Counted from the first letter of the stretch, positions 33,931-43,143 are shown. The stretch is 64,000 nucleotides of DNA from Massilia forsythiae (GCF_012849555.1 NZ_CP051685.1:1302001-1366000); one strand, 5' to 3'. Made by a program: numbers and translations. The notes: a model not told the origin generated them from the letters alone.

Positions 33931-35127
33931 TCACACGCGCTCGATGATGCCCGCCGCGCCCATGCCGGCGCCGACGCACATGGTCACCATGCCGTACTTC
34001 AGGCTGTTGCGGCGCAGCGCGTGCACCACGGTGGCGGCGCGGATGGCGCCGGTAGCGCCGAGCGGGTGGCCGAGAGCGATGGCGCCGCCCAGCGGGTTCA
34101 CCTTCGACGGGTCCAGGCCGAGGTCGCGGATCACCGCCAGCGCCTGCGCGGCGAAGGCTTCGTTCAGCTCGATCCAGTCCAGTTGATCCTGGGTGATGCC
34201 GGCCGCGGCTAGCGCCACCGGAATCGCCGCCTTCGGGCCGATGCCCATGACTTCCGGCGGCACGCCGCGCACGGCGAACGAGGAGAACTTGGCCAGCGGC
34301 GTCAGGTTGTGCTCCTTGAGGATCTTTTCGCTGACCACGATCAGGGCGCCGGCGCCGTCCGACATCTGCGACGAGGTGGCGGCGGTGACCGAGCCCTTGG
34401 CCGCGAACACCGGCTTCAGCTTGGCCATCGACTCGATGCTGGCGTCGGCGCGCGGGCCTTCGTCCTGGTCGACGGTGCGGCGCTGCACGTCGACCTGGCC
34501 GCTGGCCAGGTTGGGCGTGCGGGTCACGATCTCGACCGGCGTGATCTCGTCCTTGAACTGGCCGGCCTGCTGGGCGGCGATCGCCTTGCGGTGCGATTCC
34601 AGGCCGAACGCGTCCTGGTCTTCGCGCGAGACCTTCCACTGGGTGGCGACCTTTTCGGCGGTCAGGCCCATGCCGTAGGCCAGGCCGACGTTCTCGTCCT
34701 CGAACACGCGCATGTTGATCGACGGATGATGGCCCATCATCGGCACCATCGACATCGATTCCACGCCGCCGGCGATCATCACGTCGGCCTCGCCCACGCG
34801 GATGCGGTCGGCCGCCATCGCCAGCGCGGTGATGCCGGAGGCACAGTAGCGGTTGACGGTGACGCCGCCCACGGTGTTCGGCAGGCCGGCCATGACCACC
34901 GCCTGGCGCGCGATGTTGAAGCCCTGCTCCGCTTCCGGAAACGAGCAGCCGATCACGGCGTCGACGATCAGCGCCGGATCGAGGTCCGGCACGGCGGCTA
35001 TGGCGCCCCGGATCGCGGCGATCAGCAGGTCGTCCGGGCGGGTCTTGTTGAACATGCCGCGCGGCGCCTTGCCGATCGGGGTGCGGGTGGCGGCGACGAT
35101 GTAGGCGTCTTGAAGTTGTTTGCTCAT
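33931..35127 (-). CDS. fadA: Acetyl-CoA C-acyltransferase (3-ketoacyl-CoA thiolase)
   Basis: Thiolase of 398 residues that cleaves 3-ketoacyl-CoA to acetyl-CoA in the last step of beta-oxidation. The acyl-accepting Cys is in VTVNRYCASGITAL. The C-terminal His and Cys lie in LGHPLGATGAIRA and VTMCVGAGMGAAG, and the NEAFAAQA motif is present. The length is standard. It lies 44 nt after the FadB-like gene on the same strand, so the two form the usual trifunctional pair. The symbol fadA is by role; a biosynthetic acetyl-CoA acetyltransferase is less likely given the context. Confidence 0.9.
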   Translation of the reverse strand: MSKQLQDAYIVAATRTPIGKAPRGMFNKTRPDDLLIAAIRGAIAAVPDLDPALIVDAVIGCSFPEAEQGFNIARQAVVMAGLPNTVGGVTVNRYCASGITALAMAADRIRVGEADVMIAGGVESMSMVPMMGHHPSINMRVFEDENVGLAYGMGLTAEKVATQWKVSREDQDAFGLESHRKAIAAQQAGQFKDEITPVEIVTRTPNLASGQVDVQRRTVDQDEGPRADASIESMAKLKPVFAAKGSVTAATSSQMSDGAGALIVVSEKILKEHNLTPLAKFSSFAVRGVPPEVMGIGPKAAIPVALAAAGITQDQLDWIELNEAFAAQALAVIRDLGLDPSKVNPLGGAIALGHPLGATGAIRAATVVHALRRNSLKYGMVTMCVGAGMGAAGIIERV

Positions 35128-35171
35128 GTCATTGGTCCTTGTTGTCCGCGACGGGGTCAGTTACGCACCGC

Positions 35172-37568
35172 TTAGTTGCGTACAGGCTTCCCGGTCTGCA
35201 TCATGCCCATGATGCGTTCCTGGGTCTTCGGGTTGTTCAGCAGGGAGATAAACGCCTTGCGCTCCATGTCCAGCAGCCACTGCTCGCTCACCATGCTGCC
35301 CTGGTCGATGTCGCCGCCGGTGACGATCTCGGCGATAGTGTCGCCCAGGTGGTAGTCGTAGGCCGAGATGAAACCGCCGTCGCGCATGTTGACCAGCTGG
35401 CCGCGGATGGTCGCCCAGCCGTAGCGGCCGGTGACCGGTACCTGGCGGCGCGCCGGGGCGCGGTAGCCGGCGTCGAACATGGCGCGCGCCGTGACCTTGG
35501 CCACGTGCAGCAGTTCGTACGGATTGAACACGATGACGTCGTCGTCCTTCAGGTAGCCCATCGCACGTGCTTCAAGCGCCGACTTGGACACCTGCGCGGT
35601 GGCGGCATTGGTGAAGCCGACCTTCAGGAATTGCAGGATGTCGTTGCCCTTGGCCTCCTTGGCCGCGCGCAGCGCCGCTTCCTTCAGGCCGCCGCCGGCC
35701 GGCACCAGGCCGACGCCGACTTCGACCAGGCCGATGTAGGATTCGATCGAGGCCACGCGCTTCGACGCGTGCAGCGCCAGTTCGCAGCCGCCGCCCAGCG
35801 CCAGGCCGGCCACGGCCGCCACCACCGGCACGTTCGAATACTTCATCGCCATGAAGGTATCCTGCAGCTCGCGCACGATCGGTTCCATCGCCTTGGCGCC
35901 GCCGGTCATGAATGCCGGCAGGGCCGACTGCAGGTCGGCGCCGGCCGAGAACGCGCCGCCTTCGGCCGCGTCGGTATTCCAGATCACCAGGCCCTTGTAG
36001 CCGCCCGCCGCCTCTTCCAGGCCGCGCTTGATGCCCTTGATGACGCCGTCGCCGATCACGTGCATCTTGGTCTTCAGCGAGATCACCAGGACCTCGTCGT
36101 CCGAATGCCACAGGCGCACCGATTCGTCCTCGAACACGGTGGTGCCGAATTTTTTCGCATCCAGGCCGCCCGCGCCCGCCACCGGCGCGCGGAATTGCTG
36201 GCGGGCGTAAACCGGCAGATCCGACAACGGAACATACGCGTTCTTCGCCGCCGAGTACGAACCTTCCGGCGTGTGCACGCCCTGCTCCGCCACCGGCGCG
36301 TCGAACACCCAGGCCGGCAACGGTGCGCTGCTCAATGCCTTGCCGGCGTCGATGTCTTCCTTGACCCAGTTGGCGATCTGCGTCCAGCCGGCCGACTGCC
36401 AGGTCTCGAACGGGCCGACGCTCCAGCCGAAGCCCCAGCGCATGGCGAAGTCGATGTCACGCGCATTGTCGGCGATCGATTCCAGGTGCACGGCGATGTA
36501 GTGGAAGGCGTCGCGGAAGATCGCCCACAGGAACTGCGCCTGCGGGTTGCTCGATTCGCGCATGGCCTTGAATTTCTTGACCGGGTCTTTCTCTTTCAAG
36601 ATGCGGCCGACGATGTCGGCCGCCTTGGCGCCGCCCGCCACATAATCTCCGGTGGCGAAGTCGAGGCGCTGGATGTCCTTGCCGACCTTTTTATAGAAAC
36701 CGGCGCCGGATTTCTGGCCCAGCGTGCCCTTCTCGATCAGCTTGGCAAGGATGTCCGGTGTCTTGTAGACGGCAAAGAACGGATCGTCCTGCAGGTTGTC
36801 CTGCATGGTCTTGATCACGTGGCCCATGGTGTCCAGGCCGACCACGTCCGCGGTGCGGAAGGTGCCGGACTTGGCGCGGCCCAGCTTGGCGCCGGTGAGG
36901 TCGTCGACCACGTCCACGGACAGGCCGAATTTCTCGGCTTCGACCATCGTCGCCAGCATGCCGAAGATGCCGACACGGTTGGCGATGAAGTTCGGCGTGT
37001 CCTTGGCGCGCACCACGCCCTTGCCCAGGGTCGAGGTGAGGAAGGTTTCCAGCTGGTCCAGGATGTCCGGGCGGGTCGCGGCGGTCGGGATCAGTTCGAC
37101 CAGGTGCATGTAGCGCGGCGGATTGAAGAAGTGCACGCCGCAGAAGCGCGCCTTGAGTTCATCATCGAAACCGTCGGCCAGCTTCTCGATCGACAGGCCC
37201 GAGGTATTCGAGGCGAAGATGGCGTTCGGGGCGATGTGCGGCGCGACCTTCTTGTACAGGTCGTGCTTCCAGTCCATGCGCTCGGCGATGGCTTCGATGA
37301 TCAGGTCGCAGCCGCCCAGCACGTCGAGGTTGTCCTCGTAGTTGGCGACTTCGATCAGGGCGGCGTCGTCCTTGTTGCCCAGCGGAGCGGGCGACAGCTT
37401 CTTGAGGTTCTCGATGGCTTTCAGGACGATGCCATTCTTGTTGCCGTCCTTGGCCGGCAGGTCGAACAGCACCACCGGTACCTTGGCGTTGACGCAATGC
37501 GCGGCGATCTGCGCGCCCATCACGCCGGCGCCGAGCACGGCGACTTTCTTGACGATGAAATTGGACAT
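35172..37568 (-). CDS. fadB: 3-hydroxyacyl-CoA dehydrogenase / enoyl-CoA hydratase (FadB-like)
   Basis: Bifunctional beta-oxidation enzyme of 798 residues. Here the dehydrogenase comes first: NAD fold VAVLGAGVMGAQIAAHC at the N-terminus, then the HCDH region with VVRAKDTPNFIANRVG and KSGAGFYKKVGK. The crotonase domain is in the C-terminal half (VVAAVAGLALGGGCELALHA and VEVGVGLVPAGGGLKEAA, with its Glu). This order is opposite to E. coli FadB and is that of the FadN/3HCDH-ECH family common in betaproteobacteria. ATG 37568 has AGGA 8 nt upstream; the frame is open further 5' through a repeat element but is not coding there. Confidence 0.92.
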   Translation of the reverse strand: MSNFIVKKVAVLGAGVMGAQIAAHCVNAKVPVVLFDLPAKDGNKNGIVLKAIENLKKLSPAPLGNKDDAALIEVANYEDNLDVLGGCDLIIEAIAERMDWKHDLYKKVAPHIAPNAIFASNTSGLSIEKLADGFDDELKARFCGVHFFNPPRYMHLVELIPTAATRPDILDQLETFLTSTLGKGVVRAKDTPNFIANRVGIFGMLATMVEAEKFGLSVDVVDDLTGAKLGRAKSGTFRTADVVGLDTMGHVIKTMQDNLQDDPFFAVYKTPDILAKLIEKGTLGQKSGAGFYKKVGKDIQRLDFATGDYVAGGAKAADIVGRILKEKDPVKKFKAMRESSNPQAQFLWAIFRDAFHYIAVHLESIADNARDIDFAMRWGFGWSVGPFETWQSAGWTQIANWVKEDIDAGKALSSAPLPAWVFDAPVAEQGVHTPEGSYSAAKNAYVPLSDLPVYARQQFRAPVAGAGGLDAKKFGTTVFEDESVRLWHSDDEVLVISLKTKMHVIGDGVIKGIKRGLEEAAGGYKGLVIWNTDAAEGGAFSAGADLQSALPAFMTGGAKAMEPIVRELQDTFMAMKYSNVPVVAAVAGLALGGGCELALHASKRVASIESYIGLVEVGVGLVPAGGGLKEAALRAAKEAKGNDILQFLKVGFTNAATAQVSKSALEARAMGYLKDDDVIVFNPYELLHVAKVTARAMFDAGYRAPARRQVPVTGRYGWATIRGQLVNMRDGGFISAYDYHLGDTIAEIVTGGDIDQGSMVSEQWLLDMERKAFISLLNNPKTQERIMGMMQTGKPVRN

Positions 37569-37588
37569 ATCGTTTATCCTTTTATGTG

Positions 37589-37706
37589 CGTCGTTCCCGC
37601 GCAGGCGGGAACCCATACTGAGTTTCGGAACCCGGTGACGGCTGCATGACGCAGCGTCTTCGACTTCGGCGGCTCGGCATGGGTCCCCGCCTTCGCGGGG
37701 ACGACG
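37589..37706. repeat. Composite palindromic element, copy 6 (inside the fad operon)
   Basis: The left end is CGTCGTTCCCGCGCAGGCG to GGGAACCCATACTGAG. The right end is GGCATGGGTCCCCGCC to GGGGACGACG. The centre has its own small stem (GACGGCTGC / GCAGCGTC). It fills the 175-bp gap between two genes of one operon, so it is transcribed and may form RNA hairpins. Confidence 0.75.
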
Positions 37707-37743
37707 GGTCAGCGGGTGTACTTGCTTGTCGTGACGGTGCGTC

Positions 37744-39534
37744 TTAGAACAGATCCGCGTCCAGCGCCAGCAGGTTGCTCGCACCCGAACGCGCCTGGCG
37801 GATCAGCATCGCGGTTTCCGGGTACAGGCGGGCAAAGTAGAAGCGCGCGGTGGCCAGCTTCGATTCGTAGAACTTGTCGCCCGAATCCTGCTTCTCCAGC
37901 GCGATCTTGGCCATCTGCGCGAAGAAGTAGCTGAACACCAGGTGGCCCATCACGCGCAGGTAAGGCACGGCGGCGGCGCCGACTTCGTCCGGGCTCTGGA
38001 AGGCCTTCATGCCGATTTCCATGGTCAGCTTGGTGACCTTGTCGCCCAGCTCTCCCAGCGGCGTGACGAATTCGGACAGCGACTCGTCCAGGCCGTTGTC
38101 TTCGACGAACGCCTTGATCTTTTCGCCGAACTTGCGCAGCTTGGCGCCGTTGTCCATCAGGATCTTGCGGCCCAGCAGGTCGAGCGATTGCACGGTGTTC
38201 GTGCCTTCGTAGATCATGTTGATGCGCGCGTCGCGCACGTACTGCTCCATGCCCCACTCGCTGATGTAGCCGTGGCCGCCGTACACCTGCAGCGCTTCCG
38301 AGGTGGCGATCCAGGCGTTATCCGTCAGGAAGGCCTTGATGACCGGGGTCAGCAGCGCGACTTCGTCGGCGGCGTCCTTGCGCACGTCCTCGTCCGGGTG
38401 GTGCAGCTCGCGGTCGATCTGCAGCGCCACGTACGACGAGAACGCGCGCGCCGCTTCGGCGTAGGCCTTGCCGGTGAGGAGCATGCGGCGCACGTCCGGG
38501 TGCACGATGATCGGGTCGGCCGGCTTGTCCGGCGCCTTCGGGCCCGACAGGCTGCGCATCTGGATGCGGTCCTTCGCATACACCAGCGCGTTCTGGTAGG
38601 CGACTTCGGTCAGGCCGAGCGACTGCATGCCCACACCCAGGCGCGCCGCGTTCATGAACACGAACATCGCATTCAAGCCCTTGTGGGGCTGGCCGATCAG
38701 CGTGCCGCGCGCGCCGTCCAGGTTCATCTGGCAGGTCGAGTTGCCGTGGATGCCCATCTTTTCCTCGATGGCGCCGCAGAAGATCGGGTTGCGCTCGCCG
38801 ACCGAACCGTCGGCGTTGGGCAGGAACTTCGGCACCAGGAACAGCGAGATGCCCTTCGAGCCTTCGGGCGCGTCCGGCAGCCGCGCCAGCACCAGGTGGA
38901 CGATGTTCTCGGCGCAATCGTGTTCGCCGGCCGAGATGAAGATCTTCGAGCCGCTGATCAGGTAGGTGCCGTCGCCCTGCGGCTCGGCCTTCGAGCGCAG
39001 CAGGCCCAGGTCGGTGCCGCAATGCGCTTCGGTCAGGCACATGGTGCCGGTCCATTCGCCCGAGACCAGCTTCGGCAGGTACAGCGCCTTCTGCTCGTCG
39101 GTGCCGTGCTCCTTCAGGCACTCGTAGGCGCCGTGCGACAGGCCCGGGTACATGGTCCAGGCCTGGTTCGACGAGTTCAGCATCTCGTAGAAGGAATTGT
39201 TCAGCACCACCGGCAAGCCCTGGCCACCGTATTCCGGATCGCAGGCCAGCGCCGCCCAGCCGCCTTCGACATACTGTTTATACGCTTCCTTGAAGCCCTT
39301 CGGCGTGGTCACGCTCTTGGTGGCGGCATCGTAGTGGCAGCCTTCGCGGTCGCCGCTGTGGTTCAGCGGGAACAGGACTTCCTGGGTGAACTTGGCGCCC
39401 TCTTCCAGGACCTGGTTGATGATGTCGGCATCGACGTCCTGGTAACGGGGCATGCCCTTGTATTCTTCCGAGACGTTCAGGAACTCGTGCAGAACGAACT
39501 GCATATCCCGAAGTGGCGCGACGTACTGACCCAT
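37744..39534 (-). CDS. Acyl-CoA dehydrogenase (long form)
   Basis: Flavoenzyme of 596 residues that makes trans-2-enoyl-CoA, passing electrons to ETF. The order is N-terminal helical domain (with ACDPEYGGQGLP), middle beta domain (EWTGTMCLTEAHCGTDLGLL) and C-terminal domain (EALQVYGGHGYISEWGMEQY), with the catalytic Glu expected in RINMIYEGTNTVQSLD. A C-terminal extension of about 120 residues is typical of the AcdA/FadE-like long class in betaproteobacteria. CAGGAG lies before ATG 39534. It lies between the TetR gene and the FadB-like gene on the same strand. Confidence 0.92.
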   Translation of the reverse strand: MGQYVAPLRDMQFVLHEFLNVSEEYKGMPRYQDVDADIINQVLEEGAKFTQEVLFPLNHSGDREGCHYDAATKSVTTPKGFKEAYKQYVEGGWAALACDPEYGGQGLPVVLNNSFYEMLNSSNQAWTMYPGLSHGAYECLKEHGTDEQKALYLPKLVSGEWTGTMCLTEAHCGTDLGLLRSKAEPQGDGTYLISGSKIFISAGEHDCAENIVHLVLARLPDAPEGSKGISLFLVPKFLPNADGSVGERNPIFCGAIEEKMGIHGNSTCQMNLDGARGTLIGQPHKGLNAMFVFMNAARLGVGMQSLGLTEVAYQNALVYAKDRIQMRSLSGPKAPDKPADPIIVHPDVRRMLLTGKAYAEAARAFSSYVALQIDRELHHPDEDVRKDAADEVALLTPVIKAFLTDNAWIATSEALQVYGGHGYISEWGMEQYVRDARINMIYEGTNTVQSLDLLGRKILMDNGAKLRKFGEKIKAFVEDNGLDESLSEFVTPLGELGDKVTKLTMEIGMKAFQSPDEVGAAAVPYLRVMGHLVFSYFFAQMAKIALEKQDSGDKFYESKLATARFYFARLYPETAMLIRQARSGASNLLALDADLF

Positions 39535-39596
39535 GTTGATCTCCTGACGAGGTAAAGAGTGAAGAGCTAAATAAGTGATGGAATAGCGATACCGGG

Positions 39597-40229
39597 CTAC
39601 GCGGCGCCCACGGCGTTGGCCGCTTCCTGGCCGCCGCGCTGCGCGTTGCGGTAATCCCTGACCAGGCGCGCGAAGCCGCGGTGGGCGCGGTCCACCGCGC
39701 CCGGCAGGCGCAGGAAGCGCGCATCGTGGTGCACCGCCAGCACCAGGCCATACATTTCGTACACCATCTGCGCGGCGTCGGTATCCGCCTTGAGGTCGCC
39801 GCAATCGATGGCTTGCTGGGCGCAGCGCACCAGCGCGCTCTGCCAGATGCGCACCATGCCGACCAGCGCCTCGCGGATCGGACCGGGGCGGTCGTCATAC
39901 TCGACCGCGCCGCTGATATAGATGCAGCCGGACGCGATCTCGACCGAGACGCGCCCCAGCCAGCGGTTGAACATGCCTTCCAGGCGCGGCAGGCCGCGCG
40001 TTTCCTGCAGACTCGGGAAGAACACTTCCTGCTCGAAGCGGCTGTGGTACAGCTTGAGCACTTCGATCTGCAGGTCTTCGCGCGAACCGAAGTGGGCGAA
40101 CACGCCCGACTTGCTCATGTTCATGCGGTCGGCCAGCAAGCCGATGGTCAAGCCTTCGAGACCGTCGCGGCTGGCGAGCTCGAGCGCGACGTCGAGGATC
40201 GCGGCCCGCGTCATCTCGCCCTTGCGCAT
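39597..40229 (-). CDS. TetR/AcrR family regulator of the beta-oxidation operon
   Basis: Regulator of about 210 residues. The N-terminal helix-turn-helix is GLTIGLLADRMNMSKSGVFA with AHFGSREDL after it. The C-terminal domain (YFISGAV-like, CIYISGAVEYDD) would bind the inducer, probably acyl-CoA. It is the first gene upstream of the acyl-CoA dehydrogenase gene (62-bp gap) and the likely autoregulator of the whole fad operon. ATG at 40229 or the in-frame ATG at 40235 are both possible. It is comparable in role to PsrA/FadR-type repressors, but orthology is not shown. Confidence 0.85.
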   Translation of the reverse strand: MRKGEMTRAAILDVALELASRDGLEGLTIGLLADRMNMSKSGVFAHFGSREDLQIEVLKLYHSRFEQEVFFPSLQETRGLPRLEGMFNRWLGRVSVEIASGCIYISGAVEYDDRPGPIREALVGMVRIWQSALVRCAQQAIDCGDLKADTDAAQMVYEMYGLVLAVHHDARFLRLPGAVDRAHRGFARLVRDYRNAQRGGQEAANAVGAA

Positions 40230-40314
40230 GCTCATGGATTTGGCTGAAGTGTTGATAAGTGCCTCTGCGTGAACGAAGCGGAATACTGCCCCGCTTCCCG
40301 AATCGAAAAAATCC

Positions 40315-40353
40315 GAACGCTCGTACTATTATCTACCAGCCGTGAAATGTCAA
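40315..40353 (-). promoter_or_regulatory. Promoter and operator of the tetR-fad operon
   Basis: On the minus strand there is a perfect -35 TTGACA (40348-40353) and a -10-like GATAAT (40328-40333) at a short 14-bp spacing. An imperfect palindrome GAACG-ct-CGTAC (40315-40326) follows at once. A repressor bound there would block initiation. Autoregulation by the adjacent TetR protein is inferred. Confidence 0.5.
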
Positions 40354-40375
40354 ACGGGAACTTAGAGGTCGTGTT

Positions 40376-40768
40376 CTAGTCACCGGCGCGGGTGATGGCT
40401 CGGCGATCGCGCTTGGTGGGACGGCCCTTGATGCCCAGGCTGGGCTCGGGGAACAGGCGCCGCGCTTCCTGGTCGTTTTCGCGCTTGACCACGCTTTCCG
40501 CGGTCTCGCGGTACAACGCCTGCGCCACCGGCGCCGGGCCGCGCTTGTCGGACAGGCCCAGCACTTGCACTTCCCAGCTGGTGGAACCGTTGTCGACATA
40601 AATCTTGTCGTTGAGCTTGACCGGGCGCGCCGCCTTGACCGCCACCCCGCCGATCTTTACGCGGCCGCGCTCGACCGCGTCCGCGGCCAGCGAGCGCGTC
40701 TTGAAGAAGCGCGCCGCCCACAGCCATTTGTCGATCCGTACGTTGTCGTTTTCCATCGCGTTTTCCAT
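40376..40768 (-). CDS. hslR: S4 domain RNA-binding protein (Hsp15-like)
   Basis: RNA-binding protein of 130 residues. The S4 domain spans about 8-70 (RIDKWLWAARFFKTRSLAAD, RVKIGGVAVKAARPVKLND) and a basic C-terminal tail follows (GRPTKRDRRAITRAG). Hsp15 recycles free 50S subunits carrying nascent chains after heat shock. ATG 40768 has AAGGA 10 nt upstream; a second in-frame ATG (40756) is possible. It lies just downstream of clsB on the same strand with its start about 45 nt past the clsB stop, which may mean co-transcription. Confidence 0.87.
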   Translation of the reverse strand: MENAMENDNVRIDKWLWAARFFKTRSLAADAVERGRVKIGGVAVKAARPVKLNDKIYVDNGSTSWEVQVLGLSDKRGPAPVAQALYRETAESVVKRENDQEARRLFPEPSLGIKGRPTKRDRRAITRAGD

Positions 40769-40812
40769 CGTTGACTCATCCTTCCCGTGACGATTGCATG
40801 CGGTGCTTCCGC

Positions 40813-41973
40813 TCACGCATAGCCGATCGAAAAGATCCGCATCGTGAGTTTATACAGGAAGAACGCCGCCCCATGGCTGAAGCGCCGTACCCAGCCGAGC
40901 CGCCGCAAGTCTTCCAGCTGCACCGGCACGCCGGCGGCGATGCCCTTTTCGATCTTGTCGGCCATGCCGGCGGCAAAGCCGGCATCGCGCACCACCACGT
41001 TCGCCTCCTGGTTGACGAACAGCGACAGCGCGTCGCAATTGCTGGAGCCGACCGTGGCCCAGTCGTCGTCCACCACCGCCACCTTGGCGTGCAGTTGGGT
41101 CGAGCGGTATTCGACGATGCGCACCCCGCAGGCCAGCAACTGCGGATAGAACGAATACGCCACCGCATCCTGCATGCGGAATTCGCCGACGCCGATCAGG
41201 AGGCACACGTCGACCCCGCGCCGCGCCGCCTGGCACATGGCGTCGCGCAGCTTGCGCCCCGGTGCGAAGTACGGCGTCGCCATCAGCACGCGCTTGCGCG
41301 CGCGGCCGAACGCCTGCAGGTAGGCGCGCTGGATGGTGCGCCGGTTGCGCAGGTTGTCGCGCACCACCAGGGCGGCGCGCATCGGCCCGTCGCCGTGCGG
41401 GGCCGGCTTCTTGCGCATCTCGCGGAACAGTTTTACGCGCCGCACCACGTCCAGGTGGCCGACGCGCATCCATTGCGCCTGCGCCTCGCGGTGGATCTCG
41501 TGCACCAGCGGCCCGCGCACCGCCACCGCGAAATCCCAGCGCGGTCCCGGCAGCGGCTCGTAGGGCGCGTAGTCGCACAGCAGGTCGTCGTTGGTATTGA
41601 TGCCGCCGACGAAGGCGACCTCGTTGTCGACCACGCAGATCTTGCGATGGCTGCGCGCCACCCCGCGCTTGAACCACGGATTGAACATGCGGTAGTGCAC
41701 GCCGGCCGCATGGAATTCCTCGCCCAGGCGGCGCGCGGTGCGGCTGCCGGTACCGAACCAGTCGACCACGACGCGCACCTTGACGCCGCGCCCCGCCGCC
41801 TCGGCCAGCGCCTTGGTGACCGCGTGCGCCGTCTTGTCTTCCGAATAGATATAGGTTTCGTACAGGATCTCGAGGCGCGCCGCGCCGATCGCCGCCAGCA
41901 GCGCCGGCAGGTAGGAACAGCCGCTTTCGAGGAGGACGACGTCGTTGTTGGCGATGTAGCCGACCGGACGCAT
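40813..41973 (-). CDS. clsB: Cardiolipin synthase B
   Basis: Phospholipase D superfamily enzyme of 386 residues that joins phosphatidyl groups to make cardiolipin at the inner membrane. Both HKD motifs are present: SHRKICVVDNEVAFVGGINT and LHAKVAVVDDDWATVGSSN. The length and the absence of the N-terminal hydrophobic helices of ClsA fit ClsB. It begins 4 nt after the upstream endonuclease/exonuclease/phosphatase gene, the same pairing as ybhP-clsB in E. coli. Confidence 0.92.
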   Translation of the reverse strand: MRPVGYIANNDVVLLESGCSYLPALLAAIGAARLEILYETYIYSEDKTAHAVTKALAEAAGRGVKVRVVVDWFGTGSRTARRLGEEFHAAGVHYRMFNPWFKRGVARSHRKICVVDNEVAFVGGINTNDDLLCDYAPYEPLPGPRWDFAVAVRGPLVHEIHREAQAQWMRVGHLDVVRRVKLFREMRKKPAPHGDGPMRAALVVRDNLRNRRTIQRAYLQAFGRARKRVLMATPYFAPGRKLRDAMCQAARRGVDVCLLIGVGEFRMQDAVAYSFYPQLLACGVRIVEYRSTQLHAKVAVVDDDWATVGSSNCDALSLFVNQEANVVVRDAGFAAGMADKIEKGIAAGVPVQLEDLRRLGWVRRFSHGAAFFLYKLTMRIFSIGYA

Positions 41974-41977
41974 GCCG

Positions 41978-42802
41978 CTACGCCAGCTGCAGGCTGGCCA
42001 CGATCGGCGCGTGGTCGGACAGCTTCGCCCACTGCGGCCCGTGCAGCACCTCGGCGTGCTCGACGCTGAAGCCGCGCACGTAGATGCGGTCCAGGCGGAA
42101 CCACGGCATCGCCGCCGGGAAGGTACGCGCCGGCACCAGGCGGCGTTCGCGGCCCGCCACGCCGCGCACCATGTCGCCGATGCCGCCGATGCGCGACGGC
42201 TTGGCCAGTTCGTCGAACACTTCCACCACGCCGAGTTTCAGGCGCAGGCAATCGCTGAGGGTGTTGCGCCAGTCGTTGAAGTCGCCGGCGATGATGACCG
42301 GCTCGCCGTTCGGCGCCGAATCCTGCACCGCGTTGATCAGGGCGTCGGTCTGGCGCCGGCGGCTGCCTTCGAACAAACCGAGATGGACAACATAGCAATG
42401 GATATTGCAGCTTGGCGTTTCCAATATGCAATGCAGGATGCCGCGTTGCTCATACGCATGATCGGACACGTCGTGGTTGTGCATATTGGCGATCGGATAG
42501 GCCGACAACAGCGCATTGCCGTGGTGCCCGTGATCGTAGACGGCATTCATGCCGTAGGCGGAATGCAGGTCTTCGCCAGCCAGGAACTCGTGCTGCGAGC
42601 CTTCCGGCCAATGGTGATGAGGCTTGCGCACCTTTTCGCCGTAGCGCGCCTGGTGGCGATCGTGCCGTCCCTGCACTTCCTGCAGGAACACGACGTTCGC
42701 ATCGAACAGGCCGATGGCTTTTTTCAGGGCCAGGACACGCGGCGTGCTACGGAACGAGGACACGCCCTTGTGGATATTGTAGGTCGCAACACGAATTTTC
42801 AT
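41978..42802 (-). CDS. Endonuclease/exonuclease/phosphatase family protein (YbhP-like)
   Basis: Metal-dependent phosphoesterase of 274 residues with the DNase I-like fold. Visible motifs are VATYNIHKG, ANVVFLQEVQG (metal Glu), VIIAGDFNDW (Asp/Asn pair), FRLDRIYVRG and LSDHAPIVA (catalytic Asp-His). There is no signal peptide or helix, so it is cytosolic. It is the first gene of a two-gene operon with clsB, which suggests a role in phospholipid or phosphoinositide-like headgroup chemistry, as proposed for YbhP. The substrate is unknown. Confidence 0.88.
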   Translation of the reverse strand: MKIRVATYNIHKGVSSFRSTPRVLALKKAIGLFDANVVFLQEVQGRHDRHQARYGEKVRKPHHHWPEGSQHEFLAGEDLHSAYGMNAVYDHGHHGNALLSAYPIANMHNHDVSDHAYEQRGILHCILETPSCNIHCYVVHLGLFEGSRRRQTDALINAVQDSAPNGEPVIIAGDFNDWRNTLSDCLRLKLGVVEVFDELAKPSRIGGIGDMVRGVAGRERRLVPARTFPAAMPWFRLDRIYVRGFSVEHAEVLHGPQWAKLSDHAPIVASLQLA

Positions 42803-42908
42803 GGGGACATTTTAACCCCATCATTCCGTGTTCTTGCCGAACGGCGTGCAATCGTGCGGCGGGTGCCGTCCCGGACCAGTCGGCGCGGACGGCCATGGCA
42901 GTGCAGAT

Positions 42909-43103
42909 TCAGGGAGCGATGGCCGACACGGCGAACTCGGCAGCCGGCAGCGGGCGAACTTCGGGCGGGATTACCGGATCGCGGTAGACCGGACGGGTGC
43001 GCATCGGCCCCATCAGCCGCAGTCCGTTCAACAATTCGATGCAGATGCAATCGTTGTCGACACCAACATCTTTTACCTTTTGCTCGTGCTTGCGTTCGCT
43101 CAT
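42909..43103 (-). CDS. Small hypothetical protein, 64 residues
   Basis: Short ORF beginning MSERKHEQKVKDVGVD, with an acidic middle (NDCICIELLNGLRLMG) and a Pro-rich end (VYRDPVIPPEVRPLPAAEF). No family is recognised. Support for it being real is upstream: GGAGAG 4 nt before the ATG, and on the same strand a perfect TTGACA (43188-43193) with a weak -10 17 bp on. The two cysteines (CIC) could bind metal. It stands alone between the EEP gene and the ssu operon. Confidence 0.5.
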   Translation of the reverse strand: MSERKHEQKVKDVGVDNDCICIELLNGLRLMGPMRTRPVYRDPVIPPEVRPLPAAEFAVSAIAP

Positions 43104-43143
43104 GGTCTCTCCAGTGTCCTCGTTAAAGATTGCACAACATAAA

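Noticed and set aside
35139-37649. 836-codon plus-strand frame opposite the FadB-like gene
   Set aside because: It mirrors the third-position GC bias of the real gene and is His/Arg/Val-rich with no domain. The same applies to long plus-strand frames opposite aspS, the receiver-TPR gene, the acyl-CoA dehydrogenase gene and the UbiB region.
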